Below, in pieces: positions 8,149 to 15,965 of a stretch of 34,822 bases of DNA; position 1 is the first letter of the stretch, and the number at the start of each line of letters is the position of its first letter. Below the pieces are notes generated by a model that saw nothing but the letters and a program-made list of their open reading frames with translations, ran no database searches and had not been told where the DNA came from. Origin of the DNA: Desulfovibrio sp. JC022 (GTDB lineage: Bacteria > Desulfobacterota > Desulfovibrionia > Desulfovibrionales > Desulfovibrionaceae). A program made the position numbers and the translations under genes. The stretch is from the NCBI RefSeq assembly GCF_010470665.1, contig NZ_VOPZ01000018.1:1-34822 (forward strand). Direction: 5' to 3'.

Positions 8149-9111
8149 CTACTCCACCAGACTAACCCAAGGCTTTCCCAAAGTTTCGCTGATCTCAACC
8201 GGAATCGGTTTCCCGGCCTGCATCAAAGCAATCGCCTTTTTCTGTACAATAACCTGTTGATTAAACAACGCGAGATCAGCTTTAACCTGCCCCTTAAGCT
8301 CAAGCATGCTGTTGTTGATATTAGCTGGGTCGAGACCTATCTTCCCGGACATGTTTCCGGACATGCTTTTGCCGCGAAGCTCCATTTGGTCAAGATTGAG
8401 CACAAGATTCTCCAGATGCACACTGCCGCTGAGGCTGTCCATCTGCACTCTGGGAGCGACAAACAAAGGGGCAATCCCCTTAAATGCCGTTTTTTGTAAG
8501 CCTAAAACAAGACTTCCGCGAAATGTTTTCGGATCACCGGCATCGCCCTGCAGGTCCAGACTTAAGCGTCCCGTACCTTCCAAGCCCAGATTAAGCGCAT
8601 TTATCTCAGGTATTTTGTTGAGAGACAGATTGTCACAATCCAAATCCACCAGAAACGCATTGAAGTTGAACAGCGTTCCGGAACCGACCCCCCCCTCAAG
8701 CAACGCACCGTAAACACTGCCTTCAAGCTTGAGCGCCAATCTGGTTTTGAGCAGACCGAGCAGGTCGGGTTGTACAAGAAGCCTATCTATTTGAACCAAC
8801 TGCCGCCCGGTCTTTTTTTCTTTTACATTGATGGCTGAAAGATCAAGCTGCGGTGGGAACAGGATGGGATCGATGGAACTTATTTGGATATCATACAACG
8901 GCTGATTCTGGAGTCCGGCACGGATCATCGGCTCGATCCGGGAGCTGAAATAGTTCCCGCAAAAAACAATTGTAAATACGAACAGCCCGTAAATTAAGTA
9001 ATAGGTATGACGCCTGCCGATTTTCAACGGGGCTTTTCTTCTGCTGCGTCCCCCACCCAAAGGCAATGTGAAGGAAAATTTATCTTTTAGGTATGCCAAG
9101 CTCAGGCCCAT
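8149..9111 (-). CDS. gspN: Type II secretion system protein GspN
   Basis: A 320-residue bitopic inner-membrane protein: a cytosolic basic N-terminus, a TM at about 36-55 (YYLIYGLFVFTIVFCGNYF), then a periplasmic beta-rich domain. It has AsmA-like alternating segments such as LSLDLQGDAGDP and FRGSLVLGLQKTAFKG. It ends with a KPIPVEISETLGKPWVSL motif seen in deltaproteobacterial GspN proteins. It follows gspE by 23 bp, the usual position at the end of a T2SS operon. Recognition is by overall pattern and context; sequence conservation in this family is low. Confidence 0.75.
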   Translation of the reverse strand: MGLSLAYLKDKFSFTLPLGGGRSRRKAPLKIGRRHTYYLIYGLFVFTIVFCGNYFSSRIEPMIRAGLQNQPLYDIQISSIDPILFPPQLDLSAINVKEKKTGRQLVQIDRLLVQPDLLGLLKTRLALKLEGSVYGALLEGGVGSGTLFNFNAFLVDLDCDNLSLNKIPEINALNLGLEGTGRLSLDLQGDAGDPKTFRGSLVLGLQKTAFKGIAPLFVAPRVQMDSLSGSVHLENLVLNLDQMELRGKSMSGNMSGKIGLDPANINNSMLELKGQVKADLALFNQQVIVQKKAIALMQAGKPIPVEISETLGKPWVSLVE

Positions 9112-9134
9112 GGTAACACCGGTAAATCCACCTG

Positions 9135-10823
9135 CTATAAGTTTGTAACCCGTTTTACTTCAGCCAGAGAAGTCTTGCCTTCAAGGATCTTGCGGCAGCC
9201 GTCAATTTTAAGCGTTTTCATGCCGTCTTTTTTGGCCTGCTTTCTGATGCGGTTCGAATCAGCGGACCTCACTGTCAGGGCCTTTACTGCATCGGAAACG
9301 GTCATGATCTCATAAATGGCGTTTCGCCCCTGATAACCTGTATTCATGCACTCTTCGCAGCCCTTGGCCCGATGAATCTCACGCTTAACAAAAGCCCGAG
9401 CCAGAGGACCGTATTCAGATACTGCCGCCCCGTCCGGAACAAATTTTTCCTTGCAGTGAGGACACAGAACACGCACAAGACGCTGTGCAATAACCGCACG
9501 CAGGACCGAAGAAAGCAGGAAGGGTTCCACTCCCATATCGATAAGCCTAGCCACTGCGCTAGGCGCATCATTTGTATGCAAGGTTGAAAAAACAAGATGA
9601 CCGGTAAGCGCAGACTGAATGGCAATATCAGCAGTTTCCTTGTCGCGAATCTCCCCAATAAGGATAACATCCGGGTCCTGACGGACAATAGAACGCAATC
9701 CGTCTGCGAAATTCAGATTAATCTTCTTGTTGACCTGCATCTGGCCGACGCCCTCAATTTGGTATTCCACCGGGTCTTCGATGGTCAGAATATTTTTATC
9801 AGGGGCGTTGATATGGTTCAGGATGGCGTACAGGGACGTTGTCTTGCCGCTACCGGTTGGCCCGGTAACCAGAATAATCCCATGCGAAACATTCACTAGA
9901 TTTTTGATCCTGCGCAGACTGTCCTGTCCAAGACCTAACTCCTGAATACTCAGCACACTGGAATTCTTTTCCAATAAACGGAGAACTATTCTTTCACCAT
10001 ACGAAGTAGGCAGGCACGACACACGTAAATCGACCTGACGTCCGCCAAGACTGAGAGAAATGCGCCCATCCTGCGGCAAACGCTTTTCAGCAATATTCAT
10101 CTTGCCCATGATTTTAATTCTAGAGACCATGGCGGCATGAATACGCCGGGGCAGGGAATGCTTGTCGTAGAGGACCCCGTCCAGTCTGAATCGCACCCGC
10201 AAGGAATCCTTGTAAGGCTCGATATGAACATCACTGGCATTGGCCCGCACAGCCTGTGCCATAATCATGTTGACCAGCTTAATCAGCGGAGCATCGCTGG
10301 AGTCATCGAGCAAGTCTTCAATTTTATCAGCAAAAAAATCCGTTCCGAACTCGTCCGCTGCTTCGTCAAGGACATCCGTCACCTCAGGGTCTGGAGCCTC
10401 GCCAAAAACATTGTTGATAACCCGCAAAATATCACTGGACTTTGCCAACACAACCTGCGGGGATTCTTTGAGAACAAAATAGAACTCTTCAACCCGTTCA
10501 AGCTGCTTGGCTCGGCCAATAGCCAAAACCAATTTACCGTTATCATTTAAGGGTACGCAAAGAACCTGCCGTAAAAACTGGATTGGAAATTTACGGATCA
10601 TGTCGGAATCAACAAAATCATCGGGAATAGGATTAAGCTCATCAAGATGAAACAGTTTCGATTCTAAATTCAATAAATTTTCTTCAGAAAGCTTGTCCTT
10701 CAGTAACAGGTAATCAAGCAGCAACTCGCCTTCTACCTCTGCCTGCTCAACCAGCGGTAGAAGCTCTTCCTCATTGAACAATCCTGCGGAAACAAGCTCT
10801 GATTGGATCGACTTAGTATTCAT
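9135..10823 (-). CDS. gspE: T2SS assembly ATPase GspE
   Basis: A 562-residue hexameric ATPase at the cytosolic face that powers pseudopilus assembly. The N-terminal GspE-N/MshEN region (1-150) is intact. Walker A GPTGSGKT lies at 321-328, the Asp box TIEDPVEY at 347-354, Walker B DPDVILIGEIRD at 383-394 and the His box TGHLVFSTLHT at 407-417. The zinc tetracysteine is complete (C454, C457, C489, C492), a feature of GspE/PilB ATPases. The N-terminal domain should bind GspL (24796-26328), which is encoded in the other T2SS block. The gene lies 15 bp after gspD. Confidence 0.96.
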   Translation of the reverse strand: MNTKSIQSELVSAGLFNEEELLPLVEQAEVEGELLLDYLLLKDKLSEENLLNLESKLFHLDELNPIPDDFVDSDMIRKFPIQFLRQVLCVPLNDNGKLVLAIGRAKQLERVEEFYFVLKESPQVVLAKSSDILRVINNVFGEAPDPEVTDVLDEAADEFGTDFFADKIEDLLDDSSDAPLIKLVNMIMAQAVRANASDVHIEPYKDSLRVRFRLDGVLYDKHSLPRRIHAAMVSRIKIMGKMNIAEKRLPQDGRISLSLGGRQVDLRVSCLPTSYGERIVLRLLEKNSSVLSIQELGLGQDSLRRIKNLVNVSHGIILVTGPTGSGKTTSLYAILNHINAPDKNILTIEDPVEYQIEGVGQMQVNKKINLNFADGLRSIVRQDPDVILIGEIRDKETADIAIQSALTGHLVFSTLHTNDAPSAVARLIDMGVEPFLLSSVLRAVIAQRLVRVLCPHCKEKFVPDGAAVSEYGPLARAFVKREIHRAKGCEECMNTGYQGRNAIYEIMTVSDAVKALTVRSADSNRIRKQAKKDGMKTLKIDGCRKILEGKTSLAEVKRVTNL

Positions 10824-10838
10824 ACAGCCAACCCCGCT

Positions 10839-12764
10839 CTAAAATAAAATCTCAGGCATTACAGGCAAACCGGTCCGAACTTTGCCGAGGCCGTCAGCTC
10901 CCACCTCAATATCATACATTTTCTGGCGTTTTTCTTTGTAGAGCTGGTCTTCTTCTTCAACAGAATCCATAATCTTGGGAGTCAGAAAGACAAACAGATT
11001 TGTTTTTACTTTCTCTTTCTTCTCATAGCGGAAAAGATACCCCAAGCCGGGGATATCCCCAAGCAAGGGAACTTTACTTTCGTTGATAGTATCGTCTTCT
11101 CCAAGCAACCCGGCAATGACTATAGTCTGCCCGTCCTTAACCTGAATAACGGTCTCAACTTCACGCTTACGAGTCGTTGGTGCAATAATATTTGAGCTGA
11201 CAGTAGACGGAACAACACGACTCACCTCTTGAAACACATTAAGCTGCAAATCATCGTCCTGACCAATGTGCGGTGTAACCTTTAGCTTTACTCCGACGTC
11301 TTTGTACTCAAGATTCTGAGATTCGTAATCAGAGTCAACGTTGTTGGTAGTGGTTTTTGTTGAAAAGGGGATGTTGTCTACTACGTTAACTGTTGCTTCC
11401 TGATTATCCAAAGTCATCAACTGTGGTGTCGATAAAATGCTAAAATCATCATTAGACTCAGAAGCACTAATCAAAGATTGCACACTGTACTCAGTCCCGC
11501 CCACTTTGAATACATCGCTGAACAGAGCTCCAATCGCCCCACCTGGAGGAAATGCAGCCATACCGTCAGAAAGAGAAATCGTCCCAGTACTGCCAGTGGA
11601 GGCAGAACCGAATACCATTGTATCGCCACCAGCAGCGGGGATTACCCAGTTGGCACCGAATTCAAAATCAGCATCATCCGAAACTTCCATAATCAGGGCT
11701 TCAATGAAGACCTGCTTCCGGCGTACATCCATTTTCTTTATTATCTTTTCCAGATGGGTATAGTCGTCAGGCCGCGCAGTGATTACAAGACTGTTGGTGG
11801 CTTTGTCCGCCACGATTTTCACCTTGCCTTTAACGACCTTGTCTTTTGCATCTTTGGCTGCACTCGCCCCGCTGACCAGCTCTGTGAGGACCTTGGCCAG
11901 ATCTTCAGAATTGGCGTTATGCAGATTGTAGAGATGGATTCCGCCCTTTCCTTCCGGTGTGGGCAGATCCATCGAAGAAATCATGGACTTGATGTTGGTC
12001 AGGTTAGCGGCATCTGCAAGAACATAGATGGAGTTGGTCCGCTCGTCTGCTATGGTCAGCGCAATGCCCTGCCGACCTTTCTTTTCCATGTCAGCAAGCT
12101 TGGCGGTCATAATCTTGTTGATGGATTCGGAAATGGTTTCGGCGTCCCCGAACTTGATTACAATATTCTCGGACCGCGTAGCATACTGGCGGCGGTCAAC
12201 CTCATGCACAATTTTCAAAATCCTCTTCAGGTTTGAGGCAAGGGTAGTAACAATCAGGGTATTTGAAGGCTTGTACATGGAAACCCCGCCGGTGGGACCC
12301 AGCATGGTCTGCACAATAGTTCCCAGTTCTGTAACACTTGAATTTTTAAGCGGAATTATCTGTGTAATGAGTTCGTCGCTACGCCCATCCATCCCGCGTC
12401 CGCCGACATTTGTAGGAACAGCAAGATTCTGGCCTCTGGCTGCCGGCAGAATTTTGTACGTATTGCCGCTGGGAATGATCACAAATCCATTTAACTGCAG
12501 TACGGATTCAAAAACCTTATATGCTTCATCAACCGAAATCTTGGTGGGGGAATAGATTGTAACCCTTCCGCCGACATTTTTATCCACAATAAAGTTTTTG
12601 CCGGTAATCTCACTGATAAACTTGATCAGAATGTGAATGTCCACAGCCTTGAAATCAAGACTGATGGTCCCCCCGGCGGCACGGGCAGAGTGAACATTCA
12701 TATTTGCCGACACAGGTGCCAGAAAAATGAAACAAGCCACTATATAGATAAAAATATTACGCAT
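10839..12764 (-). CDS. gspD: T2SS outer-membrane secretin GspD
   Basis: A 641-residue secretin. A signal peptide occupies about 1-30 (IYIVACFIFLAPVSA), followed by N0 (ISLDFKAVDIHILIKF), N1-N3 ring domains (repeated KDA/VTTLASNLKRIL and YNLHNANSEDLAKVL patterns) and the C-terminal pore with YKDVGVKLKVTPHI and VPLLGDIPGLGYLF. Secretins form the multimeric outer-membrane channel of the T2SS. The gene overlaps gspC by 8 bp, matching the known GspC-GspD contact. The C-terminal tail after LFVFLTPKIMD is short and charged, and no clear pilotin-binding S-domain is recognised; the TPR lipoprotein could be an alternative pilotin, which is speculative. Confidence 0.96.
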   Translation of the reverse strand: MRNIFIYIVACFIFLAPVSANMNVHSARAAGGTISLDFKAVDIHILIKFISEITGKNFIVDKNVGGRVTIYSPTKISVDEAYKVFESVLQLNGFVIIPSGNTYKILPAARGQNLAVPTNVGGRGMDGRSDELITQIIPLKNSSVTELGTIVQTMLGPTGGVSMYKPSNTLIVTTLASNLKRILKIVHEVDRRQYATRSENIVIKFGDAETISESINKIMTAKLADMEKKGRQGIALTIADERTNSIYVLADAANLTNIKSMISSMDLPTPEGKGGIHLYNLHNANSEDLAKVLTELVSGASAAKDAKDKVVKGKVKIVADKATNSLVITARPDDYTHLEKIIKKMDVRRKQVFIEALIMEVSDDADFEFGANWVIPAAGGDTMVFGSASTGSTGTISLSDGMAAFPPGGAIGALFSDVFKVGGTEYSVQSLISASESNDDFSILSTPQLMTLDNQEATVNVVDNIPFSTKTTTNNVDSDYESQNLEYKDVGVKLKVTPHIGQDDDLQLNVFQEVSRVVPSTVSSNIIAPTTRKREVETVIQVKDGQTIVIAGLLGEDDTINESKVPLLGDIPGLGYLFRYEKKEKVKTNLFVFLTPKIMDSVEEEDQLYKEKRQKMYDIEVGADGLGKVRTGLPVMPEILF

Positions 12765-13584
12765 TACTAAATTTCAATTTTAATGTTTCAAAACGCTTAT
12801 TGCGCCATATTTTTATTTCAATCGAGTCTTTAACCCGCATTTTAGCCATATTCATAAGATCAGCCATGGAATTGAAACCCTGACCGTTCACGCTCACAAT
12901 CAGGTCCCCTTCCTTTATGCCTATATCCGCCAGAACAGAATCATCCGCCACACCGTTGATCAAAAGCCCTTTCTGACCATCAACCTTTGCCGGGGCAAAA
13001 TCAACCTTGCTGAGTATATCTTCAGGCCTGGATATGACTTTTCCCATTTTTTTCCTGTTCAGCAGAACATCACCTGAGTCCGACTTGGCTGCGATCTTTT
13101 TGTCATCACCGTCAATCATGATGATTTCTTTACGGCCTCCCCTTGTCAGGACAACAGCCCGGCGTTTAACCTCAGAAATGATAATATCCTTATATTGCTC
13201 GCCCTTTTTTAATACATGGTAACGCCCGTCAATAATGACAACCGCCCTGCGCAAGAGGGGATCAGACGCATAAACAGTGCCTATAAGCCGATAATTAGTA
13301 GCGACCGGCAGGCTGGCTAAATCATTGACAGGTTTGGGTTTCGGTTTCGGTTTGGGCTTGACGACCTTTGCAGGGTCAAATGCAGCAAACAGATTTCGGT
13401 TGTTAATGACTTCAAAATGAGCCCTGCCTGCTTTCTGCTTTAAATTGATTGCAGGTGCGATGGCAGCTGTATCAGGAAGTGTTATTTCAGCAGGCTTGAT
13501 AAAGAGAAAAACACCGCTCGCCAGACAATAGGCTGACACGGTGACAATCAGTATCTCACCAAGAATTTTAAGCTTACCCAACAT
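12757..13584 (-). CDS. gspC: T2SS inner-membrane protein GspC with PDZ domain
   Basis: A 275-residue protein linking the inner-membrane platform to the secretin. It has a TM near residues 8-28, a Lys-Pro linker (KPKPKPKPKPV), an HR domain (VATNYRLIGTVYASDP, with VVIIDGRYHVLKKGEQY) and a C-terminal PDZ domain (VADDSVLADIGIKEGDLIVSVNGQGF). I place the start at ATG 13584, preceded by AGGT with good spacing; the TTG at 13596 adds four residues and is less likely. An 86-bp gap, in which I see no signal, separates it from gspF upstream. The HR domain is expected to touch the N0 domain of GspD. Confidence 0.9.
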   Translation of the reverse strand: MLGKLKILGEILIVTVSAYCLASGVFLFIKPAEITLPDTAAIAPAINLKQKAGRAHFEVINNRNLFAAFDPAKVVKPKPKPKPKPVNDLASLPVATNYRLIGTVYASDPLLRRAVVIIDGRYHVLKKGEQYKDIIISEVKRRAVVLTRGGRKEIIMIDGDDKKIAAKSDSGDVLLNRKKMGKVISRPEDILSKVDFAPAKVDGQKGLLINGVADDSVLADIGIKEGDLIVSVNGQGFNSMADLMNMAKMRVKDSIEIKIWRNKRFETLKLKFSNA

Positions 13585-13670
13585 CACTACCTGCAAAAAG
13601 ATTTCTTAAATGACCGAACCACTTCTCTAATAAACTTTATCCACCGCCCACGCCAGCAAAAAATAAAGCA

Positions 13671-14903
13671 TCACCCCACCAGACTGTTCATCTGGAAAAT
13701 GGGCATAATGATGGACACAACAACAAAACCGACAATGACCCCAAGGGATAAAATCATCAAAGGCTCAATCAGCGAGGTCAGCATTTGTAATTTGCTGTCC
13801 ACTTCATCATCGCAATCATCCGCAACAATGAGAAACATCCTGTCGAGCTGTCCGCTGCGCTCCCCTGCCGAGATCAATTGCACATGGGTCGGGTCAAAGA
13901 GGAAGCTCCCGCGCATGGCCAAGGCCAGATCCTTACCCTCCTGCACATCCTCTGTTATCTGATCCACGACCCTTTCAAGATAAAAATTCGATGAAGCGGA
14001 ACGGACAATCCCCAATCCCTTGAGCAGATTTACATCATTCCTCAAAAGCAAGCCGAGAGTTCTGGTAAAATTACCTACTTCGATATAACGGGACAGATTC
14101 CCCATCACCGGCAGTGAGAATTTAAGCTTGTCGAAAAACCGCTTTCCCCTTGCTGTCTTCTTGAATTTTACGCCGATTACAACCAGTCCGATTAAGCTAA
14201 GCAGCATGACATGCCACCACTGGCCCATGAAATCACTGAAACTAATCAGGATTCTGGTCGGCAATGGCAGCTGCTGTTTCATATCGATGAAAATCTGGGT
14301 CACCTTGGGGACGATAAACATCATCAAGAAAATAAATATGCCGCCCCCTACCAACAGCATCAAAATCGGATAAGCTAGAGCAGACTGAACCTTTCTACGC
14401 AAGGCAACCTGCGCTTCGAGGTGATCCGCCAGACGCCCCAGCACAAGATCAAGGGAACCGGAGTTCTCTCCGGCCTCAACCATGGTTACAAATGTAGTTG
14501 AGAAGACATGCTTATGCTCAGCCATGGCCTCGGCAAGCGACATCCCCTCACGGACCCGCTCACGGATTTCAGAAAGGACCTTGTCCAGTTCAGAAGCGCC
14601 ACGGCCTTCAAGCATGGCCGCAAGAGCCACATCAAGAGCCATGCCCGCAGTCAAAAGAGTTGCCAACTGCCGAACCGATCCGGCCAGGACCTTTGGTGAC
14701 ACCCTACGAAAAATTTTCTGGTAAAGCAGCCTGAAAGATGAGCCACCGCCGTTCCCCCTTCTTTCACGCACCCGCGACAATTTGGTAGGATACAGCCCCT
14801 TCTCCTTCAAAGAAGTCAAAGCCGCAGCCTTATTGTCTGCTTCGATTATCCCTTTAACCGATTTACCGGCACTGGAGACTGCTTTGTATTGAAATGCGGA
14901 CAA
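13671..14903 (-). CDS. gspF: T2SS inner-membrane platform protein GspF
   Basis: A 410-residue GspF/PilC protein with two repeated cytosolic helical domains (VRQLATLLTAGMALDVALAAM and FTRTLGLLLRNDVNLLKGLG) and three membrane segments (YPILMLLVGGGIFIFLMMFIV, HVMLLSLIGLVVIGV and the C-terminal MILSLGVIVGFVVVSIIMPIF). These are the standard landmarks. The start appears to be TTG at 14903 (MSAFQYKAV, with AGGTAGG just upstream), which matches the family N-terminus. Its neighbour upstream is the DUF2304 gene only 10 bp away, tying the T2SS genes to the glycosylation module in one probable transcript. Confidence 0.94.
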   Translation of the reverse strand: MSAFQYKAVSSAGKSVKGIIEADNKAAALTSLKEKGLYPTKLSRVRERRGNGGGSSFRLLYQKIFRRVSPKVLAGSVRQLATLLTAGMALDVALAAMLEGRGASELDKVLSEIRERVREGMSLAEAMAEHKHVFSTTFVTMVEAGENSGSLDLVLGRLADHLEAQVALRRKVQSALAYPILMLLVGGGIFIFLMMFIVPKVTQIFIDMKQQLPLPTRILISFSDFMGQWWHVMLLSLIGLVVIGVKFKKTARGKRFFDKLKFSLPVMGNLSRYIEVGNFTRTLGLLLRNDVNLLKGLGIVRSASSNFYLERVVDQITEDVQEGKDLALAMRGSFLFDPTHVQLISAGERSGQLDRMFLIVADDCDDEVDSKLQMLTSLIEPLMILSLGVIVGFVVVSIIMPIFQMNSLVG

Positions 14904-14913
14904 AACCTACCTG

Positions 14914-15285
14914 CTACTTATCATTTTTATCTTGGGTTGAACCCTGTATGCTCTCCAACTCCGCCTGCAGCATGGCCACGCGCTGCACCAGCCTCCGCAA
15001 CCGGACCTCCTGCCGCGAGCGGTCAATATCCATCAACAGGGTCTTAATAAAAAGCATTACCACCGCAATGAGCATGATCAAGCTGGGACCGTACGCAACG
15101 CCAACCAGTCCGGCAAGGAAATCAGACAGACGGGGGAAAAAACCGAAGAGCAAAAATGCAAATGAAATAAAAAACCACCATGGCGTGTAACGCGAATAAA
15201 GAAGATTCTTGCGCACAAGATAAAAAATTGATCCAGCACCCAGTACTCCGGCGACACCTGTAACTATATTCATTGATGTAATCAT
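14914..15285 (-). CDS. Small DUF2304-type membrane protein
   Basis: A 123-residue protein with three hydrophobic segments (VTGVAGVLGAGSIFYLV, WWFFISFAFLLFGFFP, SLIMLIAVVMLFIKTLL) and a charged C-terminal coiled-coil-like tail. This topology and the YGPSLIM stretch match DUF2304 proteins, often encoded beside DPM1-like GT2 enzymes; its molecular role is not established. I choose ATG 15285, which overlaps the GT2 stop as ATGA (translational coupling); a longer reading to 15348 would run antiparallel inside the GT2 gene in another frame. It may anchor or assist the adjacent polyprenyl-phosphate glycosyltransferase. Confidence 0.7.
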   Translation of the reverse strand: MITSMNIVTGVAGVLGAGSIFYLVRKNLLYSRYTPWWFFISFAFLLFGFFPRLSDFLAGLVGVAYGPSLIMLIAVVMLFIKTLLMDIDRSRQEVRLRRLVQRVAMLQAELESIQGSTQDKNDK

Positions 15286-15965
15286 TTTGAAATCCGGCAC
15301 AAGGCTATGATTGAGCTCAACATCATATATTTTGCTACAGCCAGCCATGAATTGAAGATTCTGGACTTTCCGTCTTCGCGCGCGACCATGCAGACATCCA
15401 CTTCCTTAAAAGTCATTTTCTGACTCTTCAAAAGAAGAAGTACACTGATATCCTGATAATCAATAATCGAAGCTCTGGAAAGAGCTACTTTCTGCATCGC
15501 CCTGAAGCTGTATACCCTGAAGCCGGAAGTCAGGTCATTAACAGGCAGTCCGGTTATTACCTTGAAATATTTCCAGGCAATATGCCGCGCGGCACTCCCT
15601 CTTGAAATACATGAACCGATAACGATATCGCTATTGCTTGCTTTAGATTCCGCAAGCAATGCCGAGATGGCATTGACATCATGCTGCCCGTCAGCATCAC
15701 AGGTGACACATCTGGCATATCCTTTTTGGAGTGCATAACGTATCCCGGTCTGTGTCGCTCCCCATGCTCCCAGTTGACAGCACAGATTCAGAACAGTCGC
15801 GCCTGCGGACTCCGCTTCATCTGTGGTTTCATCGGAACTCATATCGTTTACAACCAGAACATCAAGTCCGGTTCTCTCACGAATTTCGCTGACAACAGCA
15901 GCAACGGATAATTCTTCATTGAAGGCGGGGATGACAACCAGGGTCTTAGACTTTGTGCCGAACAT
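15282..15965 (-). CDS. GT2 glycosyltransferase, DPM1-like (polyprenyl-phosphate sugar synthase type)
   Basis: A 227-residue GT-A enzyme with VVIPAFNEE at 10-18, VVNDMSSDETTDEA, the metal-binding DAD at 90-92 (TCDADGQHD) and the segment LTSGFRVYSF. This is the dolichyl/undecaprenyl-phosphate sugar synthase subgroup, which loads a single sugar from a nucleotide donor onto a polyprenyl phosphate. It has no C-terminal TM, so the neighbouring DUF2304 protein may supply the membrane contact. Its ATG overlaps the STT3 stop by one base (TAATG), strongly suggesting that donor-lipid synthesis and transfer genes are coupled. Confidence 0.85.
   Translation of the reverse strand: MFGTKSKTLVVIPAFNEELSVAAVVSEIRERTGLDVLVVNDMSSDETTDEAESAGATVLNLCCQLGAWGATQTGIRYALQKGYARCVTCDADGQHDVNAISALLAESKASNSDIVIGSCISRGSAARHIAWKYFKVITGLPVNDLTSGFRVYSFRAMQKVALSRASIIDYQDISVLLLLKSQKMTFKEVDVCMVAREDGKSRIFNSWLAVAKYMMLSSIIALCRISK

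Noticed and set aside
11478-12236. 252-codon plus-strand frame opposite gspD
   Set aside because: Antisense shadow of the secretin gene, with irregular composition and no motif.
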